From Dipylidium caninum (Eukaryota > Platyhelminthes > Cestoda > Cyclophyllidea > Dipylidiidae): a DNA stretch of 64,000 nt. Made by a program: the position numbers and the translations under genes. The stretch is from the NCBI GenBank assembly GCA_017562135.1, contig QEYB01001162.1:372001-436000 (forward strand), given 5' to 3'. The notes beneath the pieces were generated by a model. The model was not told where the DNA came from, searched no databases, and saw only the letters and a list, made by a program, of their open reading frames with translations. Below are positions 1 to 12,400 of the stretch, one piece after another (position 1 is the first letter of the stretch; every line of letters starts with the position of its first letter).

Positions 1-1234
1 TGACTACGCAAAGGTACGTGAAAAAAACGAAGAGGTGATGAAGGCGGAATGCGAGTATTCCTGCTACCCTATGAAGGAAGTGGTATTTGGGCAGAAGGAG
101 GCATGAGGACTGCCTGACTCGGGCACAACAGAGCGACGCGCCGGAGTGACGCGGAGAGGGCGGAGGAGGGAGTAGGTGCTGCCGAGGCCAGGCAAGCAGC
201 CGAGGGAAGAGGGAAGAGAATCGGCGACTAAGCGGAGGGAGGGCAGCACGGAGGAATCTCACGTGCAATGTCCTCCAGTCTGCTATTGTCACATCCGGCC
301 ACATTCGGCAGGGGAACCACCAGCCCAACTGGCTTGCGACAGAGAAGCAGACTCCCCAGAGAAGAAGAGAAGAGGAGAGGAGGAGGAGGAGGAGGAGAGA
401 GGAGGAGGAGGGCGAGTCCTGGCGAAGGGAAGAGAGGCAGAGAGAGTGGAGAGAGAGAGTGGGAGAGAGAGAGTGGGAGGACAGTGGAGTAGAGCGGTGG
501 CAGACGTCTGCGTTCTTGGACGAGGTGTCCACTCGGAGAATGGGAGTGCTCACATGGACGGAGGGCAGGAAGCCTTCCACGTAAAACACGAGGCAGCATG
601 TTGTCCATCCATTTGTGTCGCTTGTGTCAAGTCAACAGTGGGTTCGTGGTAGCGAAATGTCACACTCGCAACTCCAACTGCCCTCCTCCGAGCGGCCCAA
701 ACAGCGCACTTTCAACCGAACTTTAGCCATCCTCGCTTTGTATTTACACTTCGTCTCATCCCTCCAACTCCTCGTCAGCGTCCCGTTCTCCTGTACATGC
801 TGGCCGACTTCTACCTTCTCATCTCTCCACTGCACCGCTGCTTCCGCCATTCGTGCTTCTCTGCTTGGTTGAGGCTCCCCAACAAGCCGGCTCGCTTCCA
901 CGTGAGTGGCGCCAGTGAAGTGCGTTAAAGCAGACGTTGCCATGGCAAACGACCACTTGAATAAACTCTGAAAGACATCGGGACGAGAGTCCACCTGAAG
1001 GGTGACTGCACCGCCACGGGAGATCGCGGCTGCCGTCGCGTGGACCCGCGGCGCCTTTCTGTCCCTCGATCCGCCTCCGTGCACACATTCAACAATGGCC
1101 AAAGAGAAGCAAACATTTGGAGATCTGCGAAGGAAGACATCAGCACATCAGGGAACACGCCGTTGTCGCTCCGTGGCGCCGTCTGCGAAGCTCCCTTTGC
1201 CCCTTCGACGTTCTCTCCGGCCCCGAGGGCTCCC

Positions 1235-1280
1235 GTGGGCGTGGGCGTGGGCGTGGGCGTGGGCGTGGGCGTGGGCGTGT
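1235..1280 (+). repeat. GTGGGC hexamer microsatellite, left arm
   Basis: About 7.5 uninterrupted copies of GTGGGC. The G-rich strand has regularly spaced GGG triplets and could form a G-quadruplex. The mirrored array at 25915-25970 is longer. Confidence 0.97.
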
Positions 1281-1433
1281 GCGCGTTCGTCCATTTCACC
1301 CACACCAGTCGCATCGCAGCCACTGGCAGCAGTGCTGTCCGCCTCGCGGCGAAATGACCTTCCACCCTCAACTGTCCGCCTCCTTCGCACTTCACCCGAA
1401 CTGAAACTCTGGGCGTGTTCCTCTCGCCTTCTG

Positions 1434-1480
1434 TCTTCCTCCTCCGCCTCCTCCTCCTCCTCCTCCTCCTCCTCCTCCAG
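1434..1480 (+). repeat. CTC trinucleotide run, left arm
   Basis: Nearly pure (CTC)n with a few C/G interruptions; mirrored as (GGA)n at about 25716-25762. Serine- or glycine-rich frames read across it are artefacts of the repeat. Confidence 0.95.
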
Positions 1481-2752
1481 AAGTTATGCCAACCTTTGCA
1501 CTCGCTTTCAGAGTAAAACACTCGGAGAAGTGCAAGTCAACTCGCAGAAGGGACTCGAATCTTGCCGCGTTTGCGAGTGTCAAGTCCCGACGCAGGCCGC
1601 CATGTTGCAGCGTAAAGGCACAGGGCAAACGCAGCCGTGGAACAGAAGGAGTCGAGCGTGAAATGACCTGCCATCCTCAAGTGTTCATTTCTCCGTTTAA
1701 TGCTCCCTAAATCAACCAGCGTGCTTGCAGTCGACAGTAGGGGGAGACGCGCATCGGAAGAGGGTGCGGGCGGCTTCCACCCACTGCCCTCGCAGCCTCT
1801 GCGTCGCCTCCCTCGCGGCGGTCGTCCTCCTCCGCAGTCGGCACTTGTCGGTTTGTCGAAATGCCGCGGTCAACTGGTGACCCCGAGGGCAAATGACACA
1901 CGAACGTGCTCGAGGAGGCGTCTCTCTCGACTCGACCCCCTCATTGCTCCCCTTACATTTGACCATGCTCGACGATTAACTTGAAAAATGCCCGATTACT
2001 TCCCTATTTTTGCCGAGACGATGTTAAAAGAGCGTGAAGGCCACTGACTTGGTGGATTGGAGACGAAGGATTTGGGGCTACGTCAGGCCAAAATTCATTG
2101 CCTCAGAAGGAGAAACACTTTGTGAAGAGCACGTTTTCTCCGAACAGCCCGTTTGTTGTGGTCGTGTTGGCAGAAGCCTGCCTTCGTCCTCGCAAAAGCA
2201 AGACAAACCAATTTCGAGAAGAGCGTCCCACGTAGTGTTCGGCGGAAGTAGGCACCTCTGGAAGGCGTGCAGGTGTGGAAAAGGTTTGCAAAATCGCTGA
2301 ACCTGTGCGAATAATTGGGATCCTGCGAGGCTGCAGCACGAAGTGAGAGGCGAACTGGGCGACGACTGCTTTCTCACGACTTCTCCTCGGTAGAACAACA
2401 CTTGGACGAGCAGGAAGCCCGGAAATGCCTGTGAGCCCATAGCAGCAAAACTCTCCTCCGAGTCGGACCCTCCTGAGTCCGTGCACCTCCCTCCGCTGTT
2501 TTCACTCCGCAAAATGCCCTTACTTGGCTGTCTGAGTGAATTGGGCAAAGGCCCCCGCCCCCGCCCCCGCCCCCCCCGCCCCTTCCGCCACTTCCAAATT
2601 ACTTTCCTCGCTCGAAGTGCTCTTGGTGTGAGGGGAAATGATTGGGAGGATTTTCCCCGTCCCCTCCACTTTAGCCAAACACTTTAATGCCCGCCTACTC
2701 CGGCGTGTGGTTGTGACCGGCGCAGAGCCTCTCAGGAGGCCGTGAATAAACA

Positions 2753-3499
2753 ATGGGCTGAGCGGCGCACTTCCATGGGGATAGGAAAGTTGCGACTCCC
2801 TCCGGTAATTGTGTAGCCTCGTAGTCTTATCAGGAATGCTCATTCCCACCAGAGCGTGCGCAAACATCACCTCTGAATTATTTTTTTAGGGGGCATTCTC
2901 GCCAACAGCGCTTCCTCTCTCTTGCAGCATTCTCGTAATACTTTGCCTCACCTTTTATCACTGCCGGTGTTTGGAAGTTGCCTTTTTGGACTGCGACTGT
3001 CAGGCGCCTATTCCTTTTGGCGGAAAGGAAAAGGCGTTGGACCCAACAGTTGCATTCGCCTCTGAACACGTTCCGCTGAATTAATCCACAGAGTTGTTCG
3101 AGACGCTTTGAAGTGTCGAGGATGCCCGAGTTCCCTGGTAAAGCTAAACAAGAAAAAGGAACAACATTTACTGAAACACAGACCAGAAAGGTTGTCTTCC
3201 TTCAGTCTAAAATGACTTGAAATCCCCTTCACGAGATTATCTTTTCAGGTCTTTCTTTAAGACAAACCGGAATAACAGCAAGTTCCTTAGACTCTCACTT
3301 CTGGCACCTTTTGAGTCCACTTTTTTACGGCATGGTTCACAAATCAAGAATCTCTCCACCTCTAATGAGTTAACTTTGGGATCTGCTTTCGTCGCGGAAT
3401 GAGTCCTTCTGACAAGGATGTCGACTGACACAAAAGGGGACCAAAATTTAGGCGAATGGAGAAGAACACTGTAATCTTGCCTTTTGCCTTTCTTAACAG
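2753..3499. other. Unique intron or 5' region before the first visible SLC9B exon
   Basis: No exon is recognised here. The last 20 bases are a pyrimidine-rich tract ending in AACAG, the splice acceptor of the exon at 3500. Earlier SLC9B exons (N-terminal cytosolic region and first membrane helices) were looked for and not found, so they are probably upstream of the window. Confidence 0.5.
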
Positions 3500-6400
3500 G
3501 CATGCTCCTGAGTGGCCTTATCCTCCGATGTGTCTCCGTCTTTATCACCCCTACGAAATCTTCATGGGCGGACTGCCAACGTCTGACAGGACAGGCGGTG
3601 CCAACAACACCACCATATTTTATAACCCTTTTATTGCCGCCTCTACAACCTCCGCTTCTACCGCCGCCTCCTCCCCCGCCTCCTACGCTACTCCCGTCCA
3701 CAACACCTCCGTCCAAGTGACAAACCCACTCATTATTCTGGCAGCAACGCTGCGGGTGAGCAAAACGCTCTCCAGCACCATCCGCCAAGTCGCCCTGGCC
3801 ACCATCCTCACCCGAGCCGGACTGGGTCTGGAGCCCGCCACTCTGAGACGCATTTGGAGCAGCATGATTCGTCTCACGTGTTTGCCCTGTCTCACCGAGG
3901 CGCTGGTCTGCATGCTCGTCTCAAAGTTCCTCATGGACTGGCCCTGGCCGTGGGCGGCTATGATGGGGCAAGTCATTTTCACCTCGAACATTTCCATGAT
4001 TCACCGAAACTTGGCCTGTGTTGTGTGGTAAGGCGGAGAGGAGAGAAAAGCGCTGTCTCCGATGACAAAAACTAGGAAATGCACGAGTCTAGGAAGGCGA
4101 TAGACTCCTTTTGTCCTCGTAAAGCATCAGACCATCTTCTGTCTAGTCTCTTAGAGAGGTGCAGTGTGGAAGGAGGATGGACGGGGATAAATAAAACGGT
4201 TACATGAATGGCGACCCTCTCCGCGTTAAAGCATTTTATTAAAAGAATATCACTAAACTCCTCGGCACTTCTCTTATTTACTCGTGTCACTTGTCTGCAA
4301 CAGGGTTTGAAAGACTTGGCTGTGCATATGCCGGATTTTGTGTGCTCGCAAAAGTCCACTTTCTAATTTAGACAGTCTAGAAAGGGTTTATATTTTGTTG
4401 TTATTAATATTATTATTACACAATCAGCTTCACTTTGGCTGCCGTCTCACCGGCGGTGCTGGTGCCGAATATGCTTCGGTTGGAGATTGCGGGCTGGGGA
4501 GTGGCCGCTGGCATCCCCACTCTCGTCATGGCGGCCTCCAGCCTCGACGACGTCCTCGCAATCACCGGCTTCGGCATTTCTCAGGCCATCGCTTTCGCCA
4601 AGGGCGATGTTGCCATCGTGGCAATCTCTGGTCCCCTCGAGGTCCTCGCCGGCGCCTGCTTGGGCGTCTGTCTTGCCATCATACTGTGGCTTCTGCCTCC
4701 ACCCGGAATGGTTCGTCCTTCCATCTCATTAAAATTCCACCAAGCAGAAAATTATCTTGATCACCTCTCAATGACCCAACCCAATAAATTTTACCACTCG
4801 TCTCTATATCATCAGTGGTATTTTAGGCTTTTTTTCCCGATTTCTACCATCTCCCCGGGTCAGTTATCTTCATCTCACCAGGATTTTGCCTTGACGTCGG
4901 CAAAATATCGTCCCCAAATATATTTTATTTGCCGCATTTTTATCATCCTCCTCTGGCCAGCTATCTTCACCTCGCCAAGATTTTCCTCCCCTTTTCTCCC
5001 TTGACGTAAGCAAAATGCGGACTTTAGTCGTTACGATCACCTCGACTTATGATAAAGCATTAGCCAGTAGGGGCAATGGAGTAGCCTTTCTCTCTTTGGT
5101 CTCGCCTTCCATTGAAAACTGCGTGATGTTCAACCCTAACTTTGACGAATATTCCTCCCCCTCATCTCGATCCTACATTCCTCCTCCCCAGTGTCTTTTG
5201 CCTAGTTTACCAGCGACTCGACTAAGTGAGTTCGGCCAGAGAAGGCGCCCTTTCGTCCTGCGGCGACATCCATTTTCTAAGCCTTCCCGTAAACCCTCGT
5301 ATTTTCTAACTTTTGTGGCTCTAAAAGCGGCATTCGGAATTCTCAGTGCACGCAGGAATCTTGGGGAGTTCGACGCAATTTGTTAGTTTCAGAAGTCGCT
5401 TTGTCCTGTCTTTTCCCCGCCCACCGGGGGAGGAGGTTAGTCGATTGTGTGGTGGTGCATTAGTTTTCTCAGAGGCGTTCTGGAGGAGGAACCAATCCGC
5501 GCGGCAACTGTGATAAATCATGAGGAATTTTTACGCTCCCAAATCTCTGCCTTTAACGCATTCTTCAAATCCTCCCCTTTTTTAATACCCGAGGTGCTAA
5601 TGTTCAAACTAAAGGGAATGTTTGTGAAGGCTCAACGTCTGCTTTTCATTTCTACCACTTCTCCTTGTTTATTAACTTTCACGGAAGCCGCGGACTGGTA
5701 TGCGGTTACACACCGTAATTCTTCTTTTTCGTGGAAAACCTGAGTTGTTTGGGCATACCCGTGTGGAGCATCTACTTTACTCAACCACATCTTCTAAAAA
5801 AAGAGAAGAAGGATGAGGTATATGGCAATTACTGGCCCCACTGCCTAAAGTGAACGAACGGTGGACTCCTGGTCGGGAAACACCGTCGTAAATTATAATC
5901 TGACGGAAGTTGAATATTGTCCAAATTAGCCGCCCTTCCTCTCACCAATCTCCCTCAACCTGTTGAAGGTTTACTTGGAATTGAGAACTTCCAAGACCCC
6001 ATGCAAAATAGTTTTGCACATTTTACTAAAAAAGTGCCTACGGCTCAGGGGTCATTAAGGAGATGTAGTCATCGGAAGGGACGAAAGCGTGGAGATTTGG
6101 CTGTTAGACGCATGAAAACAGATGGCGTCCTAGTTCATTCTGGTACCATTTTACCCTTCCACCGCATTATGACAGTTTGCCCAGTCAAAAGTGCCTTCAA
6201 GTCTACTTTTATCAGTCTCCCCGAGAGCGAGTGGCTGTTTTTCTGAACACCCGCTTCCAGTCAGTGAAGCGTAGGTGGTGAAAGCGAGTCTCTCTCCTCC
6301 ACTCCTCTGACACCACCAGGTTATTACCAAATTGGCAAATTAAAACCGTCATCATCTGCAATCATCCAACGGTCTGTCTGGGAGACTGAGCTTACGACTA

Positions 6401-9400
6401 TAGACAAGATGTGCATTTGAAATTCATTTGAAGCCTCTTTGAGTGATTGACTGTATCCCAAGAATGGTACATGTAGACGAATTCGACTTTAAAGTGCAAC
6501 GAAAAGTTCGTCCGAATAGAAAGGTGAGGTTAACTATGGAAATTAAGGTTGCAGCATTCTTTACTCTGCCTAATTACCAGTTTCTCCATAATGACTTCGT
6601 CTTCTATCTACTACTTATAAACGTGTTTATGACATGAGTGATTCAAGTCTATACAAGTTTTATACTTACCATTGTTCACCTCAAGTTGCCTGTGACGTTT
6701 GAATGAAATAAAAATCAACGGAAACTAAACGAAGATGTGCAGTCCTTTCCGTACTAAGAATTTCTCTGACCCTGGAGTTTGTTTAAAGTTATCGAGAATA
6801 TGTTACTGAGTGACGCCGCGCTTTCATTTTGAATTAGGTGGAAATGCCAAACAGAATTCGAAAAACTCTTCCTTTAAATAATAGTGTGGCTTTGCCCACC
6901 AGCATAGTTTAACAGTCTACGAGTTGTGAGTTGCCGAGAGATTTGTGGGTTAATGAAACACCTTTGTTTTCCGACCTCATATACTTCTGGTATTTTCTCA
7001 TTCCACAGATTTGGCATTTACAATTTCCCACAACTAACCAATTGGACGATATCCAGAAGAAGCTTGACGATCTCCTGGCCTCCTCAGGGAAGCCGAGACT
7101 TGCTTGAGAGAATGTTCTCGTGCGACGCTTTTGCTTTGCTCTCCTAATGTAAAGTTGGCAAAGAGAAAGTGATTTTTTTCAACGGTCAGAATTTCACAAC
7201 AAGGTAGACATTAGACAAGCATCGTTGCACCCCAAAGCCGCCTTGGGATTCCTTAAATGCCCGGCATTGCTCTGTTTTTGGGATTCTACTCCCATCGGTG
7301 ATAGATAACTTGAGTTTCATGGTATTTACACACATTCTCTCACATATCATGGAAGCAAACTAACGGAGGATGGAAGCAGATTTAGGATTTGGGATAGTGT
7401 AAAAGTTACCTATTAAGAAGCAACACCTGGGAATTTTCAGGAGTTGTGTTTGCCTGCCTCGCCCCCCTGCTTCCTCTCCTCTCCAACTCCTTCATCAAAT
7501 ACCTCCTTTCATGCACTCTGAGTGGCCCCTGTCCATTATTTGTCTAGTTGCCCATCAATCTACTCCCTAAAATGTCCTCGCCCCCATCTCCTTCATTTAA
7601 ACTTGATATTTTCACTTGTCCATTAGTTGCAGAGCCATTGTTTGTGTCTTTTCCCTTGATATTTCATCATCTATCGCTATTTATCTTCTCTTCATATGCC
7701 AATCATCAGTAGTGCATTCATTCGTTTGATCATTCCGTACTGGAGGTACTCGTCTTCCTCTCACACACTAGCGTGAATTTGGTCAACTCATGCACTTATT
7801 CGTTCGTAACGCCTCACTACCTCCCAGTGCCAACTTCTCTGATCATTTCGACAATTTTCGTTTCATATTTCAATAATAACAATAACAATAATCGCCTTTC
7901 GGTATCCACCCATTTCGCCTCACGTTCACCTTCTTTCCCCTTTGCCTCTGTTGACCAACAGGAACACAGTAACTCGCTGCGGGGCATTCTGCTCTACTCC
8001 ATCTCCATCTCCGCCATCGTTGGCACCATCAACATGGGCCTCCCGGGGGCCGGTGCCCTGTGCTGCCTGGTTTGCAGTCTCACTTGTTCAGCTGGTTGGC
8101 AACACGGAATGCCGTGGCGTTTCAAGCGTAAGCCTCAGTTGTCAGTCACGAGCAGAAAATCCTCCGACAATGGGTACTACAACGAGGAGGTGGCAAACAC
8201 GGAGGTGGATGCAAATCGGCACAATGAATTGGCTCTCCGTGGAGGTTCCGCTGCCCTCTTGGAGTCGTTTGAATCCGTACCGACTGAACATCACGAATAC
8301 TACCGACAGTATTTACAGTCGCTGAGGCGTCTGTTGAAGAGGACAGGGGGCGCCGGCAGCAAGACCGCGTTGGCTACCGTGTCGAGAAGTAGGCGATTTT
8401 CGTTGCCTGAGCCGAAACCGAAGTATGAAGATGACGATTTTGCCGACATGATTGGTACGTCCTGCCTTTCTGTCTATTCTACGTCCATTTCCTTAAATTC
8501 TGTGTCACCTTACGCACTTTACCAAACAGTAAATCGCGTCTCTGCCCATTTGCCAACCAGTTGATCACTCCGCTTAGGCATCATTCTCCCATTAGGTCCA
8601 TTTATCTTCTCTCCTCTCCTTCTACGTCCATCCACTTCCTCTCGTTTCCACTTAACTAACCGGCTGAGCACCTGAAGAGGTCATTTAATGGTCCATTTAT
8701 CCATCTCTTGGTGTCTCTATTATCTCTTCATAAGTCGCTTTCCTGGTCCGGCCTTTCATTGCCTCCATTTCGTCAGCCATCCCTATTTGTCGGGCTTTTT
8801 AACTGACATGGGGGGTACTTCACTTTAGTTGCTTAACAAAAGCCTTCGGGGCTTATCTTTCTGCCTCACTTCACTTTGTTTGCCTCCCTCTTCTCTTGAA
8901 ACAGCAACATGAGGCAATGCGAGTGCGTTTCTTAATCTTTGTGGAACCCAAAGTGAGCCGGTTTTAGGTGAGGAGGCCCCAGTACACGCAACAGGCGGCG
9001 GGTGGATTTGTAAACTGGTCCTTGGGAGACGGAGGAAATCCCCAGTTCGCCATCTACTGTTAAGCCTGAGGCCCATCTTTTGGTTTTCGAACGCGGTCAT
9101 GCTCCTTTGTGTGAGATAACCTTTTCATCCATGGCCATTGAACCTTCGGACAGTCGCTGAATGGCCAGATTAGGGCAAACATCTCCAACTATTCTACAAG
9201 AAACACAGCTGACAACTCCTCCATCGGCAGTCTGGGCTTCATTGAGGACTGACTTGGATCCCGAGTCGAGTCTTTTCTTCACCTTCACTACGACACAGGG
9301 ACCGAGTACACGCCGAATTCAGGATTTCTTCTTCAATAACACCGCTGCTATTCGCCTAAAGTGTAGATTTAAAGTACAGATTATTCTTTCACAAGTGTTG

Positions 9401-12400
9401 GGTACTCGGAAGTAATTGAGGTCTGCACGCGATGGCCATTGCAATCGCCACTGTGCCAAGTCGCCGCTTTTATTCCCCTCTCAGGCCTCAAGGTGGAGGC
9501 GGTTTTGTCTTTCCCCTTTCCAACTTGCAGCCGCGAGGTGATAGTCAAATTCGACCTTTTCTTGGAGACTTTTGAATTTAATGGAGAGGACGGGAGGAGC
9601 AACTCGATCTTTAAAATTCGTTTGGCCGTCTAAAATGGAATTGTTCATCATCGTAGGCAGAGTTAATGAGAATTCTCTCTTGTCCAGTTGACTGAGTGCA
9701 TAAATTAAGTGGACTTTCTACTCTTTTTTGCGATTTACCGAGTCTCGGGAGGTTTAGCTGATGATCCGTTAACTATTTTACTGAGCCAGTTGGCACTGAA
9801 AATTGTTTTCTCCTTCCACAGAAGACATTTTCATTGAGTATGGTGGGGTTATTCGAGTCCATTCACCTCCGCCATGATTTTTTTAAATTTAATTTTCGGA
9901 AGAACATCCCCATAAGTTCCAGTAAATGAAAAAAAGTTAAGTACACGCCCTACGCGACTCTAAACACCCCTTGTGAGAAGTTGAAATGATACATGAGTGG
10001 TTGCATGAAGAAGTTGGGGTGTACGAAGTCACAAAAGTCTCGTTTGTATAGAAATTTTAAAAAACTCCTTTGCTAGATATCAAAAATCGTCGAGACTTCG
10101 TGATGCGCTCCCTCTCCACAACGCGTTCTTCCACCATTTCCAAAGTCCTTCGAAAGCGCAGCGTCAGCGAAAGCTTCCGCCGCGACACGATTGAGAGGGC
10201 ACCGAACGGCGGTGAAAGTAAGCCCGAGGGGGAAAGAGGACTCCACGCCGGTGGGTGAGGCGAATACCTCCGCGGCCCCGGCGGCTGTTGCCACCGAGTA
10301 CTCCGGCACGACGGGCGACGCCTCGGAGGCGGACGCGAGGATGGCCCTGCTCGCGCTGGACATGGCCAAGGGGATGGAGTGTCTGAAGGTCATGCGAGGC
10401 TACATGGCGACGTGTTGGTGGTTTGTCCAGCCCCTGCTCTTCAGCCTCATCGGGGCGGATATTCCCGTGGAGAAGCTGCGAGTCGACACGATAGGTGAGA
10501 CTGCCAATTACTACTTTTCTATGCATAGTTGAAGCAATCGAATGTTGGGAAATGTTTAAAGTAAACAAGAAAGCGCTATATTTCTTTGAACGACGAATTT
10601 CTCACTTGTTTGCGTGTTGCCTGGCTTCAAAATCTGTCCCGGTGATGCCCGTAGCGAAAAGAGAAACTCAAATTTACATCAAAAATCTATAAAACATTAG
10701 TTTTATTTGCCAGATAATAATATATATTGCAGGCCGTAAATGATATTTTTCCAATTTCTCCCTGCAAAGTCTACTATTTCTTGCATAATTTAGACATATT
10801 TGTGTTTATTCGTGTGATCGTTAATAAAACACACGAGGCCGAGGCGGGTGACTTGACTCGCATATCCGCTTTCGCAGAATCCATTGCGATCTCACAAGCA
10901 GCATCAGAGGAGTCCGTTCCATGCTGAACTTGGTCAAGAGGGGATGGGAGCTTGGATGTTTCCGCTTCCCGTCTCCGGGGATTAACTAATGCCGATGATT
11001 TGTGTCCCAGGGAGGAAACTCCCCCCTGCCGCAAGCATCCATCAAGGTGGGATTTAATACCGCTGGTGGAGGCATGGGTGCACTCCTCCAAACCGCCCTT
11101 CGCATGGCATCTTCGTGGTGGGCATTGGAATTACCGCAAATATTTTCCCCTTTTCACCCTTCGGAGTTCCGATGTGGCGAATGCTCCTTAATTCCTCCAG
11201 GCATAACACATCAAAGACTGAATAAAGACGAAGTTTGTTTAGGTTAGGAGTGGACCGAATTTAGCGCCATGCATTAAGTGGAGTATATGGCTTGCAAAAT
11301 TCACTGATTTCCAATAAATGAAGGTGAAAAGAGGGGAATTTTGTAGGTGGAATACGTTATTAGCCAGATGAATTTCATTGCCACATCCGTCAAATGGCCT
11401 ACGTCATGCCATAAGCCAGAGGATTCACAGAACTTGCTTCGAAACAAGTGAGATCGGAGGGCGGGAGGGGAAAGGGGAGGGAGAGAGAATGCGAGAAAGG
11501 GAGAAAGAGAGTGCGAAATCGCCTTCAGACAGACTGTTTCGCCAATTTTTGTCACCTTTTGACAACATAGTAGCATAAAGTGTTATCTCAACCGACTGGG
11601 GGGGGGGGGGGGAGAAGGAAAGAAGTCTTCTGCTAACCGACAATTTTAACGTTTTTGAGATAATGTTGGAAGGAGAACAGCCCGAAAAAGGTGACAGAAG
11701 CCGCCCTCATGAGTGATGAGGCCGGAGATTAGAATGTGTTCCTTAAAGATGGTTAAGATATCTGCCGGTGCAACGAAAAGGGTGCAAAAGTCGACATCAC
11801 AGGACAAAAATGTGGGGAACTGCTTGCGTGGGGTCGAAGGTATCGCGAGAGGGAGGGAGAGGAGGAGTAAGGAAAATCAGAGTAGGTCCAGCTCTTTAAA
11901 TTCCCCCCAAAGAGATGTTCTACCTCCTCTCTCCGAAGGTCGCGGAATCGGTTCCATCGTGGCCTCCCTCGTATTTCGGATGGCTGCCTCAATTCTTCGC
12001 CGTGACACCGTCTCCATTGCGGTGGAAGGAGAGGATTTTTGTCGCGATCGCATGGATTCCCAAGGCCACAGTGCAGGCGGCCATTGGACCACTGGCTCTC
12101 GACTCGGCTCGGGCGACTGGCGATCCCACTCTCATCAACTGGGGCGAACAGGTAAACTCCCCTCCCTGCCTCCCCAGCTTTCCCCAGAGCCCAAATTTTA
12201 AAGGCTTTCTCCGCCCCCATCGGCCCCCCCGTGGCACAATCAACGGGGCGTTTATTTTGTTGGGAGGCTGAGCTCGGCCCCCTCCCCCCCCCCATTTATC
12301 GCCATGCCAACCAACCCAGTGTCTGGACAACACCCGCCTCTCCAACTTTGATACACTTTGTCAAAAGAAATGCAAAATTATTTCATTTAAGGTGGATTTG

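Larger units (their letters stand above)
1..2752 (+). repeat. Left arm of a ~2.75 kb inverted repeat
   Basis: This segment is the near-identical reverse complement of 24434-27193. The first bases here match the complement of 27193 downward. The inner end is near 2752, where the shared AATAAACA ends and the two arms diverge. The arm is GC-rich and carries purine-rich runs (about 360-480), a GTGGGC hexamer array, a CTC trinucleotide run and a CCCCCG-rich run near 2550. Short reading frames occur on both strands, but none resembles a known protein, and the same frames appear mirrored in the other arm. The left end is cut by the window edge, so the true outer boundary is not visible here. It lies upstream of, or within a 5' intron of, the SLC9B-like gene. 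Confidence 0.93.

Noticed and set aside
925..1521. 198-codon minus-strand frame with Arg and Thr-Pro runs, and its mirror at 25674-26282
   Set aside because: The runs come from the CTC and GTGGGC microsatellites; the frame is not better conserved than other frames between the two arms.
2034..2548. Overlapping frames in the inverted-repeat arm
   Set aside because: Frames on both strands are mirrored in the other arm and contain no known domain.
11010..11110. Possible extra SLC9B exon (Gly-rich frame)
   Set aside because: The exons at 10077-10494 and 11939-12151 already join in phase and in the family order, leaving no room for it.
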